Position numbers and translations under genes: made by a program
In this document: positions 38,597-50,346 of the stretch, piece after piece
Numbering within the stretch: the first letter of the stretch is position 1
Layout: the number at the start of each line of letters is the position of its first letter
Assembly: GCA_020747065.1 (NCBI GenBank)
Contig: JAGMVK010000021.1
Coordinates: 744,001 to 808,000, forward strand
Origin: Cadophora sp. MPI-SDFR-AT-0126
Lineage: Eukaryota > Ascomycota > Leotiomycetes > Helotiales > Ploettnerulaceae
Length of the DNA: 64,000 nt
Direction of reading: 5' to 3'
The notes under the pieces: generated by a model
Database searches by the model: none
Seen by the model: the letters and a program-made list of their open reading frames with translations, nothing else
Told to the model about the DNA's origin: nothing

Positions 38597-39445
38597 TTAC
38601 GCAACCCGATAACTCACCCTACTAACTCCCTTACTCCTCGAAATCTTCCTGACTTCCACCTTACCTACCTGATCACAAGTCGCCACATGCGTCCCTCCAC
38701 AAGGATATGCACCCAACCCCTCCATCTCCACAACTCTTCCCTCTGTCTCCCCCTCCGGCAACTCAAACTCCTCCCCAACGCCCAGACAATCCTTCCTGAG
38801 CTTCTCCATGGGCCACCAATGGATAGAAACCTTTTTCGCGCTCGCCACAAACTCATCCGTCTTCTTCTGGATAGTAGCAAGATGTTTGGAATCGATCAAG
38901 CCAACAAACTCCACAGCCGCTGAGTCGGGATAATGCGAAGCTTTGGACTCGATGAGTGTTGATGGGAGAGTGCCGTCCTGCATCAAAGCGTTGATGGCGA
39001 GACCGAGGATGTGGCCCGCTGTGTGGAGGCGGGAGTAGTGATCGCGTTTTGCACCGTCAATAGATTGCTGAATTTCGTCACCGACTTTGAGGCTCGGCTG
39101 GCCGGTAGGGTTGAAACGTCCAAAATGCAGAATTGCTCCTCCTGCAGCGGGATGCCGGACGGCACTTACTTCGAAGGTTGATTGCGCTGGAGTTCCTGAC
39201 TCGGATGATGAGGAGGATGAGGAGGAAGATGTGCTGATGGTGCCAGTGTCTGAGGGCTGTCCTCCACCTTGGACATAAAATATCGTCTCATCTGTCACGA
39301 GAGCATAATCGTCATCTGAGGCATTCTTGAGTAGTGACTGATCTGATGGCGGAAGTGCTGAGACGGGAGAGATGGAGAGGACTTTGCTGAGGTGTTGACG
39401 GAGTTCTTGGTGGTGTTGATAGATGAGCCTGGTACGTGATGACAT
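38597..39445 (-). CDS. AlaX-type alanyl-tRNA editing protein
   Basis: Single-exon gene of 282 residues. It has the editing-domain motif GGGQPSDTG at 60-68, the zinc-binding pair H141 and H145 in HTAGH, and C249 with H253 in CGGTH, all in the order of the alanyl-tRNA synthetase editing (tRNA_SAD) domain. Such free-standing proteins hydrolyse Ser or Gly wrongly attached to tRNA-Ala, backing up synthetase proofreading in the cytosol. A low-complexity Ser run (71-81) lies right after the GGGQP motif, where other family members have a short loop. The C-terminus (GKVEVRKISRSKG) is also typical. ATG at 39,445 is the first in frame. It is divergent from the transcription factor gene. Confidence 0.93.
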   Translation of the reverse strand: MSSRTRLIYQHHQELRQHLSKVLSISPVSALPPSDQSLLKNASDDDYALVTDETIFYVQGGGQPSDTGTISTSSSSSSSSSESGTPAQSTFEVSAVRHPAAGGAILHFGRFNPTGQPSLKVGDEIQQSIDGAKRDHYSRLHTAGHILGLAINALMQDGTLPSTLIESKASHYPDSAAVEFVGLIDSKHLATIQKKTDEFVASAKKVSIHWWPMEKLRKDCLGVGEEFELPEGETEGRVVEMEGLGAYPCGGTHVATCDQVGKVEVRKISRSKGVSRVSYRVA

Positions 39446-40533
39446 TTTGACAGACAGCTCACTGGGACTCTTTTCTCCCGAATTTGATGGTGCTGACTCC
39501 GATTGAAGAACAGGAAATGGTTCAACAGTTTATGCCGACTTTTGATGCTCAAAATCAAATGATGGAGGTACGGTAGTAGATTTTATATAGAAGATGAGTT
39601 CAAGGATATGACGAGGTACATCTTTCTTGAACTTGACAAATTAGGCGGTGAAATGATAGCGCGCCTTTCGAGTGACAAGCGAGGGGCAGAATTCTTTGAC
39701 CCCCTGAATGAAAACAGTCATCTGGAAGAAGTTTGGAGAAGATCAAGGAACGAAGAAGAAAACTGATCATCATTGACAAGGAATCTTTGAAGTTTATACG
39801 CGATGAATGATTCTAATACTCATATGTCTTTTCAAATTTTGCCGGTAATCCTCCTTGTTTTTATGCTCTCATTTGATTACTCGCTTGAACTGAAGCGGAG
39901 TTTCATGGGAGTCAACAAGGACGAACCACCATTCCCAAGTACGGCTCACAGCCATTTTAATCATGTGAATCAGCTTCCTGTTGTTTTGAATCATCTGTGA
40001 TCAAAACTGAGATCCTGAGTCTTCGGTGTTTCCGTAGCATCATCCTGATACTCAATTGCAGGCTGTGGTAGATTTCAGGTTGCGCTGAAAATGCTTTGCG
40101 CCTATGTCAGGAATTGAGCCCCGAATAAGATGAGACATAACTTGGGCAATCCTTTACTTTCAATTTCTACAGCTCTTGTTTATGGCTGAATAGGATGATT
40201 CCTCGAGCTATCTTGTGTGGTGTCGCAAAGATCGAAACATTACCTGGTGGAACCGCCACGAAAGTCAAAATTGGCCAAACTTCCATCCCCTTGAGCCTTA
40301 CAAGGAAAGTAAAAGACCCTTTGATCATATATCTTTCTTTTTCAAATCCGCCCACTTTCCTCCCTTCTCTCTTTTTATACCAATCACGTGGAATATTAGT
40401 AATACCCTCATACCCACTAGCCGGACCCGGACCCCGCAATGTTTGGATTTCGGCGTGGAATCCTCCCTTCACTGTCCTGACTCTCGCTGTTGTCGCTCAA
40501 TCTGTGGACCAGAACAGAACCTTGTATGTGACT
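39446..40533. other. Divergent intergenic region
   Basis: Lies between the editing-protein start and the transcription factor. The open frame at 39,803-40,000 is unsupported. The right part holds the factor's probable promoter. Confidence 0.45.
40371..40391 (+). promoter_or_regulatory. TATA-like, CCAAT and CACGTG motifs upstream of the transcription factor
   Basis: TTTTATACCAATCACGTGG: a TATA-like block, then CCAAT and CACGTG in tandem, 233 bp before the ATG at 40,624. The CCAAT box is bound by the HAP complex in fungi and CACGTG by bHLH factors; functional use here is inferred. Confidence 0.4.
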
Positions 40534-40623
40534 ATGAACATTCTCGAAAGTCAGGTTGCGGATATCAACTACCTCGTGGACTCCCCCATTACGCCCATCT
40601 CGCCTGTCGCAATTCCGCGCAGC

Positions 40624-43600
40624 ATGAACGGTCAACGTCAGTCGTCGAGTGCGGAAAGCCCTGCGGAAACAGGCAATGGGAGCGGAAACAAGAGGAAGAA
40701 TGACGAAACTAGTACCGGTGCGAATGGGAACACACATACTAGGGCGAAGAGAAATAGATATATCTCCATTGCGTGGTAGGCTTCCATTTTTCTTTGGGTG
40801 TTGGTGGTTCCAAAAGTTGCGACGCATCGGATCCCACCCAACAAACAAACAACGACAATGTCGAATACTGACTTGGCACATTCAGTAACGAATGCAAACG
40901 GCGCAAAATTAAATGCAATGGAAATACACCCTGCCAAAGATGTGGTAACCTCAATCTCGATTGCCAGTATGCACCGAATTGCTGTACGAATGGCTTCAAG
41001 GAGTCCGAAGAATTTCGCCAGATGAACGCACATCTCGCACAGCTCCAGGAACAAGTGAATAATCTTTACGCAAACCTCAATGCTCTGCGAGCTGCTGGAG
41101 ATGGCGCATCGTTTGTGCCACCGTCTGAGAACTCTATATCAGTTCCACCGCCCATATCTCCTTCAAACAGATTCCGACCCGCGCCGAAGCATCCCTCCTT
41201 TCGTGGTCCGACCAGCTCTGCGTTCAGTTTAGATGTGGCGAAAAATACACTTCATAATATGGGATATCAAGGGCTTGGAGACGAGGGCGTCATTACATCT
41301 GATGCCACCCCAATTGGCTCGCCTCCACGGAGACAAAGCCAGATTTCTGCTATGCATAATGGAAATCCGACCAAAGATCCAATATGGGCATTGAGTAAAG
41401 AGGAAATGATCCGTCTGTGTAGGGTATACGAAGAAGAAATGGGGTTGATGTATCCGGTTGTGAACATCGAGCAAATCATTATTCACGGCACGAATCTGTA
41501 CGATTTCATCGAGGCGGCGTTACGCAGTGGGCTGGTCAATCCCTCAGATCCGGGACAAGGGATCCACGATGGACAGTCTCTGGTCTTGAAGATGGTACTG
41601 GCTTGTGCTACAGTCACTGAAGGCAATGGACAGAGTGAAATTGGTAACCGGTTGTTTGAAAGTGTAAGAGAGGCTGCGGATCGGATCTTGCACAGTGAGG
41701 CAATCGAGGTCAAGAGCCTGCCCTTTCTGGTACTTGTGGTAGGTTCGGTTTTCGTCTTTGAGCTGTTTGTCGCTTCACGTATTTATCTCGCTTGATGTTT
41801 GAGGCTCTTCCCGATTCTTCCGTAAAATTCCATCCGCCGAGGCTTGTTCATCGAAGACGAAGCGAGCAAGAGAAGAAGCAAGAAAAAGACTGCCTGGATA
41901 GGAGGTGACCCGTAGCCTGGGCCAAAAAAAATCCATTTGTTGGGCCTCAGTAAGAATCGAACTTGCGTCTCCTCGCCAGTCAAATCTATGCGAGGCAAGC
42001 GACGGCCACACCATGAGACACTACTTTCATGGATGGAGAGAACGTCCCCGGGACGAAACTGAAAGGAAACACTATTGGTGAGAAGGAGCTGCAGCTTAGC
42101 TGCCTTGGTCCTTCAAGTTGTCTCAAGCGAGCGATGTTCACTCGTGTCCTTAGGCATCGCAAGCAGTCTTTCGAAAAGATATCCCCGAATCCCTCTCAAC
42201 TGCACCTCTTTGATTTATGATATGACAGGCTGACATTTTGATAGTCGATATATCACTTCCATTGCGATGAAGAGGCACTCGCGTGGAGAATCATTGGTCA
42301 AGTGTGAGTAATCACCAACTGCTCTAACATCTTCGATTTCATTATGTCATGTACTAATTTCATGATTACTCAGTGCTCGAATGTGCATTGAACTTGGTCT
42401 ACACAGACGCGAGTCATTCTTCAAGGTGATCACTGACGAAGAAGAGAGAGCGAACGCCATCAAACTGTTCTGGTCCATATATGTCTTGGATAGGAGGTGG
42501 AGCTTTGGGACAGGCATGCCGTTTGCATTACAGGATGCAGACATTGATCCAAGCCTACCTGAGCCCGTGAGCTTACCTTTCCCCTCTCGAATCATCTGCA
42601 AGCTGACAACGAGCAGGAACTCAGCATCCCTTATCTCAACGTAATGATATCCTACTCTCGAATCGGTTCTAAAGTCTGGCGCTCCATTTGTAGCTTCACG
42701 CCCGCACCCGGGCCAACACTGAACCTGGAGGATGTTGGTTACCTCGACTACCAAATCCTGCAATGGCAAAAGACCATCCCACCCGAACTCCAACTTCCCA
42801 CAACCTCATCAGCCCAAACCTCCTCCCGCGCCATACACCGTCTCCAGATCCTCCTGTACCTCCGCGCCAACCAGATGCGTATTCTGATCTACCGTCCAGT
42901 CCTCCACTCCGCCTCCTCCATCCAAGAACATCCCAACTACGCCGAAACTGTTGTCGAGCTTGCCAAAGACACCATCCGTGCGCTCACCCACCTCAACCAA
43001 ACCTCCGACATCTACCGCGTCCAACAAGTCTGCTTCAACTACTTCCTCATTTCCGCCCTTGCCGTCATCTTCCTAGCCAGCTGTCACGCACCCGTGCAAT
43101 TCAGCGCCCTCTGCCGCGACGAATTCTACATGGCTCTCGACCTCGTCAAAGGCTTCAGCACGAAATCCTTCGTCAGTAAACGCCTCTGGAAAACAATTAA
43201 AGGGCTCAAGGAAGTCGGTCCGAAACTTGGCCTTAACCCCGATATCCGAAATGGTCTTCAACTCAATGGTATCCATGAAGATGATGCGCATTCTTCCGCT
43301 GCACTGGCTATGGCTGGTCTGGCGGGTCACGAGATCTCTGGATTGGGTGTTGGTGTTGGTGCGTATGGAGGTGATATCGTAGCCAATGGGAATAGTCCTA
43401 TGAATGGCTTTCAGATGAGTACGGAGATGACGAATCTGTTCGAGGCGGCGCTCGGGAGTGTGGGTATGAATGGCAATGGTGGCAGTGGTGGGAACTCTGG
43501 GACGACATCGGCGGGAGGTGCGGGTGGGAATTATGTCGCGCTTGAGGATGGCCTGGGTGGGATTGGGAGCAATGTGTTTGGTGGCGATGAAGAGTTGTAT

Positions 43601-43624
43601 CGCCAGTTGAGAGACCTGTTTTAG
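40624..43624 (+). CDS. Zn(II)2Cys6 fungal transcription factor
   Basis: Exons 40,624-40,775; 40,886-41,738; 42,245-42,303; 42,374-42,566; 42,617-43,624 give 754 residues in one frame. The binuclear zinc cluster has C51, C54, C61, C67, C70 and C77 with spacing C-x2-C-x6-C-x5-C-x2-C-x6-C and is split by intron 1. A basic NLS-like KRRK lies inside it. A coiled-coil linker follows at about 95-120, then a fungal_trans middle region (IYHFHCDEEALAWRIIG; ARMCIELGLHRRE). The C-terminus is Gly/Asn-rich. These factors bind CGG-type sites in promoters; the target is unknown. An in-frame ATG at 40,534 could add 30 residues. Intron 2 is 506 nt, about eight times the others, and holds a tRNA-like segment. 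Confidence 0.88.
41940..42019 (-). ncRNA. tRNA-like Pol III cassette inside intron 2 (doubtful)
   Basis: On the minus strand: GTCTCA and TGAGGC can pair as an acceptor-like stem (one G-T pair), TGGTGTGGCC is A-box-like, AGTTCGATTCT is B-box-like, a CCTCGC...GCGAGG hairpin takes the anticodon-arm place, and a TTTTTTTT run follows at 41,929-41,936. The acceptor has only 6 bp, the T-stem has a mismatch and the central loop is 13 nt, so a working tRNA is unlikely. A tRNA-derived SINE or tRNA pseudogene is the better guess. Confidence 0.3.
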
Positions 43625-44383
43625 CGGGCCTGGAATCCCGCTTGGAGGAGTGTGGCATGACATATTTGTCGATATATATCAGAACCTATATAATAAGTTC
43701 AGAGTCTGCAGTATTGATCATTTCCACCCAGCAGTTCCAAGCAATATTGAATGGTACTTCAGCCGTAGTGAATCACCAGTTCAACGCGTAAGACCGGTTT
43801 CCCCGCGTAGTCCCTGGATCTGATAGATAGATATAAACCTATTTTCTTGTCATCTCTGATCATCTGAATGTCACGACAATCACACAGCACCTTCACCAGG
43901 AGAGCCGTTTATATGTCACAACCTCTTAAAGACGAAAAAAGTGCCGTCTTCTGGGTTTTCAGCAGTTTGCGCGGGTCCGAGACGGAGCAGAGATTTGAGC
44001 TGAGTGACGAGAGTATGCGAGGAAAGAGTGGGTGGGAGATGACAATAGTGCTGTACTTGACAACACACAACTCCTGCAACCTTTCTCAACACCCACCACT
44101 CAAGTATCATAGCAGAAAGACGTAGGTTCAAGGCAAGTTGTTTTATTTCAGTGCACAAAAACCCATGGATATAACCTTCAAGCGAGAATATTGACTTCGC
44201 CACCAAACTTTAGTCCGGTGTCGGAGGCGCTTTCCCCGCATGGCCGACAATATCCCACAAATTCAGATCAACCACTAGCAAAGATATTGAGATCACCTGA
44301 GATCAATAGGTGAAATCAACAAACCAACAAGAATCGTATTGTAACTCCTCTCTTTGTTCTTAATTTGAGCACATCCGCCTAAC
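43625..44383. other. Intergenic, upstream of the dehydrogenase gene
   Basis: No gene seen. It contains the Leu3-like site annotated separately. The open frame at 43,868-44,125 is unsupported. Confidence 0.5.
44215..44224. promoter_or_regulatory. Leu3-type CCG-N4-CGG site
   Basis: CCGGTGTCGG, an everted CCG/CGG pair with four-base spacer, 160 bp before the dehydrogenase ATG. The Zn cluster regulator Leu3 of yeast and Neurospora binds CCG-N4-CGG in leucine-pathway promoters. The match and location are seen; binding is inferred. Confidence 0.5.
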
Positions 44384-45705
44384 ATGGCATCCAAAGATTC
44401 TCCTGCTGCCTTGGCCACCAATCTGGTGTCTAGAACAACAGCCACCAAGATTCATTCTATCCTCCTTCTTCCAGGCGATGGCGTAGGTCCTGAGATAGCA
44501 GAGGAAGCTCTAAAAGTCCTTTCAGCAATCACAAAGATCTCTGGAGTTCAGTTCAGAATCCGGAAAGCGATGACTGGTGGCTGTAGCATCGATGCACATG
44601 GCACTCCTTTGACAGATGAAGTTTTACAGCTTGCCAAAGACAGCGATGCTATACTCTTCGGCGCTGTTGGAGGGCCAAAATGGTATGTTGTAGTCAAGAT
44701 CCATGTCCTGAATTGTACGTGCAATACTGAACTCGCTAGGGGAGCTGGTGCCATCCGACCTGAAGCAGGTCTTCTCACTCTCCGGAAGGAGCTTTCTCTG
44801 TTCGCCAATCTCAGACCTTGCAACCTTCCATCAGCATCACTCACCAACCTCTCACCTCTGCGTCCGGAGATCATAGCCGGAACAGATTTCGTCATCGTTC
44901 GTGAGAACTGCGGGGGTGCCTACTTCGGCACGAAGGTTGAAGAAGCAGACTTCGCAAGCGATCCATGGGCCTACTCACGATCTGAGATTGAGCGAGTCGC
45001 TCGAGTTGCAGCGAAACTTGCGTATGCAATGGGCAAAGAGAATCCAAGTCTAAGTTCTGATGGAAAGGGCGGACCAACTCAAGTTATCAGCTGTGACAAG
45101 GCAAATGTTCTTGCGAGTTCCAGACTCTGGAGAAAGGTCGTGACAGAAGTCTATGACAAAGAGTTCCCAGACATTAAAATCAGTCATCAGCTTGCTGATA
45201 GCGCGGCTATGCTGATGATGAAGGCTCCGACAAGTTTTAACGGCGTAGTAGTAATGGACAATACTTTTGGGGATATCCTCAGTGATGTTGCGAGTGTTGT
45301 CCCTGGGAGCTTGGGGTTATTACCGAGTGCTAGTTTGAGTGGATGGCTCGGAGAAGGAGAAGAGGGTAAGCTGAGGGGATTGTATGAACCTGTTCATGGA
45401 AGTGCACCAGATATCGCAGGCAAGGGCATTGTGAATCCTGCTGCGATGATACTGTCCGTTGCTATGATGCTGAAGTACTCATTTGGCATGACGAAGGAGG
45501 CGAAGGATATTGAGAATGCAGTCGCTAAGGTGCTTGATTCGAAGGATGTTGAAGGATTGGAAATCCGTACTGGGTAAGTATTTTTCCTGCGTATATGCTC
45601 CTGCGGCTTCTGCGACTGACCGTATTCAGCGATCTCGGAGGTAAGGCGAGCACAAAACAGTTAGGCGACGCAATCTGTGAGGTACTCATAAATAACAGTA
45701 AGTGA
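44384..45705 (+). CDS. LEU2: 3-isopropylmalate dehydrogenase (leucine biosynthesis), probable paralogue
   Basis: Exons 44,384-44,682; 44,740-45,573; 45,630-45,705; 402 residues. It oxidatively decarboxylates 3-isopropylmalate with NAD+, the third specific step of leucine synthesis. Substrate-binding R106, R115 and R154, Y161, K220 and metal-binding D253, D278 and D282 are all at family positions. GDGVGPEI, GGPKW, the SCDKANVL block, DNTFGDILSD and EPVHGSAPDIAGKGIVNP are clear. Odd points: the usual RELTGGIYFG is RENCGGAYFG; there is an insertion of about 15 residues before the Lys motif; and the N-terminus has a 20-residue Ser/Thr-rich lead. These differences suggest a divergent copy rather than the main enzyme, although a sole LEU2 cannot be excluded. 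Intron 1 is 57 nt, in frame and stop-free, so it could be missed by gene callers. Confidence 0.9.
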
Positions 45706-45934
45706 GGAATAGAAAAACACAACTCTTCATTCGCTCAGTATGTCTATCTTTATATGGTGAGACCGAGGGACTAGTGTAGGATCAAGTACCCCTTGCAGTC
45801 AACAAGGGTTGTGTGGCCTCTGCGTCATCCTGCATCCCAGCAGCTCAGCTGTCAGACATCTTCGTTTTTTGAACTTTTCATCTTCTGACCATAACCTTAC
45901 TCATTACTGCTCACGATACGATCTGGTCATAACA

Positions 45935-48209
45935 ATGGGCTCAAAGAACTCGAAAAACCGCGCGAGTAATGAAGCCATTGGCCGTAATATTCCACCAGAA
46001 AATGTCGTGGTCATTCCCGAAGGCAGCAGCGTCTCAGACGCACTGTTCATACTTTTGAGCCAGCCGAGAGGATACAACTTGATGGTGTGGTTAGCAAACA
46101 AGATCATCGTCTCGCGAGACATTCAAGAATGGATGAAAGATTTCAAGGATGTTGCCAAACGTGACGTGGAACTAGCACAGATGATACGGGCTTTCATGGA
46201 CCTCATGATCCAAATGACCAACGATAGCAACGACAATGATCGGTACTCTGCAATTCTCAGTGCCATCCAACGTAGAATCGGAGTCGGGATGTATAAGAGT
46301 CTGGATCAACCAAAGAACGAGATCAGACTGCTGAAAATTTATCCAATGGAAATCCAGCCTGCGAGCACGAAACATACCGGGCTCTTGTCATGCTCTCTGG
46401 AGGTTCGTTCACTTGATGATGAAAGCCTCAAGTTCGACGCCCTATCCTACGTCTGGGGAGATGCGATGCAAACCATGCCCATCTTCATCGACAACAAAGT
46501 CTTCCTCGTGACATGGAATCTATACGCGGCCTTGGTGTCTTTCAGAGACAACAAAAAGATACCTGACCTGTTATGGGTGGATGCCATCTGCATCAATCAA
46601 CAAGATAGCTTGGAACGAAATCATCAGGTGGCTCTCATGGCAAAGCTGTATCGCCAAGCAGAGAAAGTGCATATCTGGATGGGGCCAGAGACTAAGCATA
46701 CGGCAACTTTATTTGATAAGCTAGAGGACTGTGGTGGAGATGTGCTGCGTCCCGGTTGGAGTATAATGAATGCGATTCATCTCGCAGACGTTGAAAGCGG
46801 CAGTATTCACGGCCTGCTAGATTTTCTAGCTCGACCATGGTGGTCAAGACTCTGGGTCATCCAAGAGGCTGAGCTGGCTCAGAACCCTCGTATACATTGC
46901 GGAAGACACGAATTTGACTTTCGCCGGCTGGCAGAAGTGCTGGTGACCTTGAGCACTATGATATCCAGCGAGCTAGACAAGGGATCTCCAGCTTTGCGAG
47001 CGGTATCTCAATCTAACCTTGGACAGATCCAGCGACTGTTCTTCCTTCTGGACTACTCGCGCACCAATGAGAATATCAACCCGACGAAACTTCTAGACAA
47101 CACAACACATTGCCAATCAACAGTTCCACATGATCGTCTGTATGCCTTATTGGGCTTACTCCCGACTGCTCTAGAGATTGTGCCGAGATATAACGATAGC
47201 ATCGAACTTGTTTTTGAGGAAGCAGCCTTCAAGATATTGAAATGGGCAGGCAGTCTCGATCTGCTTCGTATCACAGCCTTGGCAGACCATAGAAAGTTGG
47301 GCTTGCCTTCTTGGGTACCAGAATTTGGCAATACGATCGACAGCATGGACTTCTACGTCATAAGTGCATCTTTCAAGGCAGATCTAGGAGCTACATGCCT
47401 CGTTTCTCAAGATCGTCCCAAAGAATTGAGAATTCGAGCTTTAGTTTTCGACCATATTCTAGGATTTACTAAGCCTCTCAATCACGGGCTCCCCGACCCA
47501 ACTCCTTTCGATGATATTCGAGAAACTCTAAGGTCATGCCGCGAGTCTGCCAAATATATGCTCCCTTTTGGTAGAATGGATGATCTTGATTTTTTTCAGA
47601 CGATTTCCACGAGCAGATTATTAAATCCCGGTGCTGGTACTAGTCGATGGGGTGAAGACAAACGATTCATCGGAATTGAAGCTGAATGGACCAGCTTCCT
47701 ACTTGACGATCAATATGTCTTGGACGAGATGCCGAAGAAGCTTTTGCGAAACTCGGTCTGGACTACGCATTCCCACTCCAAGCTGTTCATCACAACAGGT
47801 GGCCGCATTGGTCTTGCCGATGTAGCGCCAATCGAAAAGGGGGATGTCATAGCAGTATTGGCTGGATCTAATGATCCCGCTGTTCTACGTCCTGTCCCTG
47901 AGCGGGGCGCTGGAGTCTTCAAGTTTGTTCAGAATTGCTACTGTCATGGTAATTAATTTCGCGTTTTCCGCTCCTCGCTTTGGGCCCTACTGAATTGTTT
48001 TAGGTGTGATGGACGGAGAGGCTGTTGTCGAGGCATTTGAGAAGAAAAATGGGTTGGACAGTGAGGTTGGCAGGAAGATGTCCGAGGCCGTCGTGGCAAA
48101 TAGAAGCTTGCACACAAGGTACAAGTTCCGGGATGCCCAGCCAAAAGACTTTCAGGTGAAGGTGCGGGTGGCTATTGATCCTTTGTTCGAGGATGTGTTA
48201 CTTGTCTAG
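45935..48209 (+). CDS. HET-domain protein 2 with N-terminal extension
   Basis: Exons 45,935-47,948 and 48,004-48,209; 739 residues. The HET domain starts late, with LSYVWG at 170-175, LWVDAICINQ at 213-222, HIWMG at 246-250 and PWWSRLWVIQE further on. The C-terminus has the usual GD-IAVL...PAVLRPV block and a CYCHGVMDGEA motif that straddles the intron, supporting the splice. Residues 1-130 are a mostly helical, non-HET extension. The start chosen, MGSKNS, is the first ATG of the frame and fits an N-myristoylation signal. HET proteins act in non-self recognition and cell death. Start lies 229 bp from the dehydrogenase stop, same strand. Intact. Confidence 0.9.
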
Positions 48210-48869
48210 TTCGCAACACTGGCAATTTATTATACACTAGACTAAATTCACAGCTTTGTCTCTTTACTCAACTAATTCGAATGTGGACTCATACACCTTC
48301 TTTGTCTGCTCTGCCAACTTCAGCATCGAGAATTCATATCGCTTCAATAGCAATCTCTCGTGAAGTTCCGACAATTCTGTATTTTCAACCACCAAACGGT
48401 GATGTGGAGATGACACCTTCATCCTCCAAAACGGCGTCAGATCGACTCCAAGATAAACGAATGAAAACAGAGGAGGTCGCAAATCTGCTCGGTCTCGTCC
48501 TACATGATGTCACAGGACAGACAAAGACAACAGGTGTCCTCGAGTTCATTTTTTTGTTTTAACAGCCCTAATTATGATATCGCCATGCTAACAGCTTCAA
48601 AACAGGCCAGCGAAAGAAAAAATTTCGCAATTACACAGCCATAGCCAAGAAATATGCTCATCCTCGGGCAAATATGATGGCGTTGATCATACGAGATTGA
48701 AATATACCGGAAAAAGCGGCCTGTAAGTCTTCAACAAGGCTGGCATATTCAACAATCTCCAGGCAACTGGCTGATGTCAAATGTTTGTAAAGAACGCCAT
48801 TGAGTCCGGGAGTCTATGTAAACAAACATCCAGGACGCGAAGAACACAAAAGAAGAAAAAAAGGCAGAG
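48210..48869. other. Intergenic, no supported gene
   Basis: Only short opposing open frames (48,264-48,562). Nothing recognised. Confidence 0.5.
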
Positions 48870-50346
48870 AAATGAGGTTCTATCAAAGATTCGGGCGCCT
48901 CAGTGGATTCACTTCTGAAGAGCTGAACGGGCTCTCAGCGCTTCCCAATGATGGATCCGCTGCCGAGGAAATAGACTCTCGCTGTGCCTCTTCATCCCCT
49001 GTGGTCACGATCACAGTGGTGTGGGGAAGACGCATTGCCCAAAAATCGAGCCTATACACCCGTCTGGGGTGATCATGAGGGATTCTGGAGAGTAAGTGCT
49101 CTTTGGTGGTTCGAGATGAGAGTTATCTAAAAGTGATTGGTGAACGCAGGCGAGAATCCGGTAGTCTGGGATATTTTGAGGCCTATCTTGGAGATTGCAA
49201 CCTTGGTTTTGATCAATTCATTTGACAGCGATTGGTATAGTTTAAAGTGATGCTTGACGCCGCAATAGTAACTTACAATAAAGTTTCCAGGCTTGATGGT
49301 TTATTCAACGGAACCCATAAAGCGCTTCCAATTCCAGTACTAGGGATGAAGCCCCGGAAGTGCTTCTTGCCCCGGACTCAACAGGATCGTATTTAAGATA
49401 ATACAGTGGGACGAAAGACTGTAGAACAGCTCTTGCTTGATCTTGTGGATCACACCTGTTATGCCTTAGCAAACGGATCGGAAGACCGAAAGACAAGGTT
49501 GGCTGAACAAGGCAACAGTGCGTACGGCACCACCAGTACACAATATTGCCCGTCCGAAGATACATTCAAGATTCAAATAGACATAAGTATCGAGTTGTTA
49601 CAGCCACTTTTAAGATCGGATCTAACCGACACAGAAATGTAAATAGAGTAGAAAACTGATAAATTACCAAGCTTTGACTTTCAAGCAAAGATAACACCTT
49701 AACAGTCTAGTGACACGGTTCTTCATCGCACAAGTGATTCTACATGAGACTGCGGTATGCTTCCAGCTCTTTTGCCATTAACGGCTCCTCAAAATTTTAT
49801 ATGCTGAATCATTTGTAAGCACGCTGCGTATAAGATGATGCGTGTCGAAACACCAGACATTCCTGCTTCCGAAACTTATTTTAACGACGAACCCCTCGCA
49901 GAGCTTGGATTTTCCTTTATACGCCATACCTCTGGAACACATTGCAGTTCTCTTTCTACGGTGAGCGAAAGTCGGAGAGGCCCAGGGCTGCCACTTTCGG
50001 GATTATATAACAACAACTGGTTCAATTACACAAATGCTAGCTACTCCGGGAATGCAACTATCATAGAGCTGGTCTCAGAACAGCGAGGATTCAGAAGGGT
50101 GACGTAGACCCATTCTACATAAGAGATCTATGGGCGGTATCTAACTTTCGATTTGCAAATTTTGCATCTCAGGAATGGTGGGATAGTATGGTTTTGGCAT
50201 TTGGTACCAAAGCTTTGCATATTCCGTCAACTAACACGGGTGTAAGAATATACCAAACAAACACTGTGGAACCTATAGTAAAAAACAGGAATGGCTCGAT
50301 CACGAGGACTAACGTCTGTCCCTGCGTGCCGAAACGCACCCTATAA
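48870..50346 (+). pseudogene. Decayed HExxH metallopeptidase-like gene
   Basis: Exons 49,155-49,234; 49,291-49,638; 49,706-49,754; 49,820-50,098; 50,173-50,346 join in one frame with GT-AG introns and stop at 50,346. A fragment ending at 49,091 seems to be the preceding exon, and the 5' end is unclear. ILHETAH, split between the third and fourth of these exons, is a classical HExxH zinc-protease motif, followed by a segment with EPLAELGFSF and a C-terminal EWWDSMV block. One in-frame TAA at 49,395-49,397 breaks the gene; TTCAAG to TTTAAG is a CpA-to-TpA change. I cannot name the family, and substrate and location are unknown. An alternative is a functional gene with an intron I failed to place over the stop. 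Its last 32 bp of coding sequence recur inverted at 56,192-56,223. Confidence 0.5.
50310..50341 (+). repeat. 32-bp perfect inverted repeat, copy 1
   Basis: TAACGTCTGTCCCTGCGTGC onward to ACGCACCC; the exact reverse complement is at 56,192-56,223. In this copy it encodes the end of the metallopeptidase-like protein (VCPCVPKRT). Confidence 0.9.

Noticed and set aside
42763..43179. Pro/Arg-rich 138-codon frame
   Set aside because: Shadow of the transcription factor's last exon in another frame.
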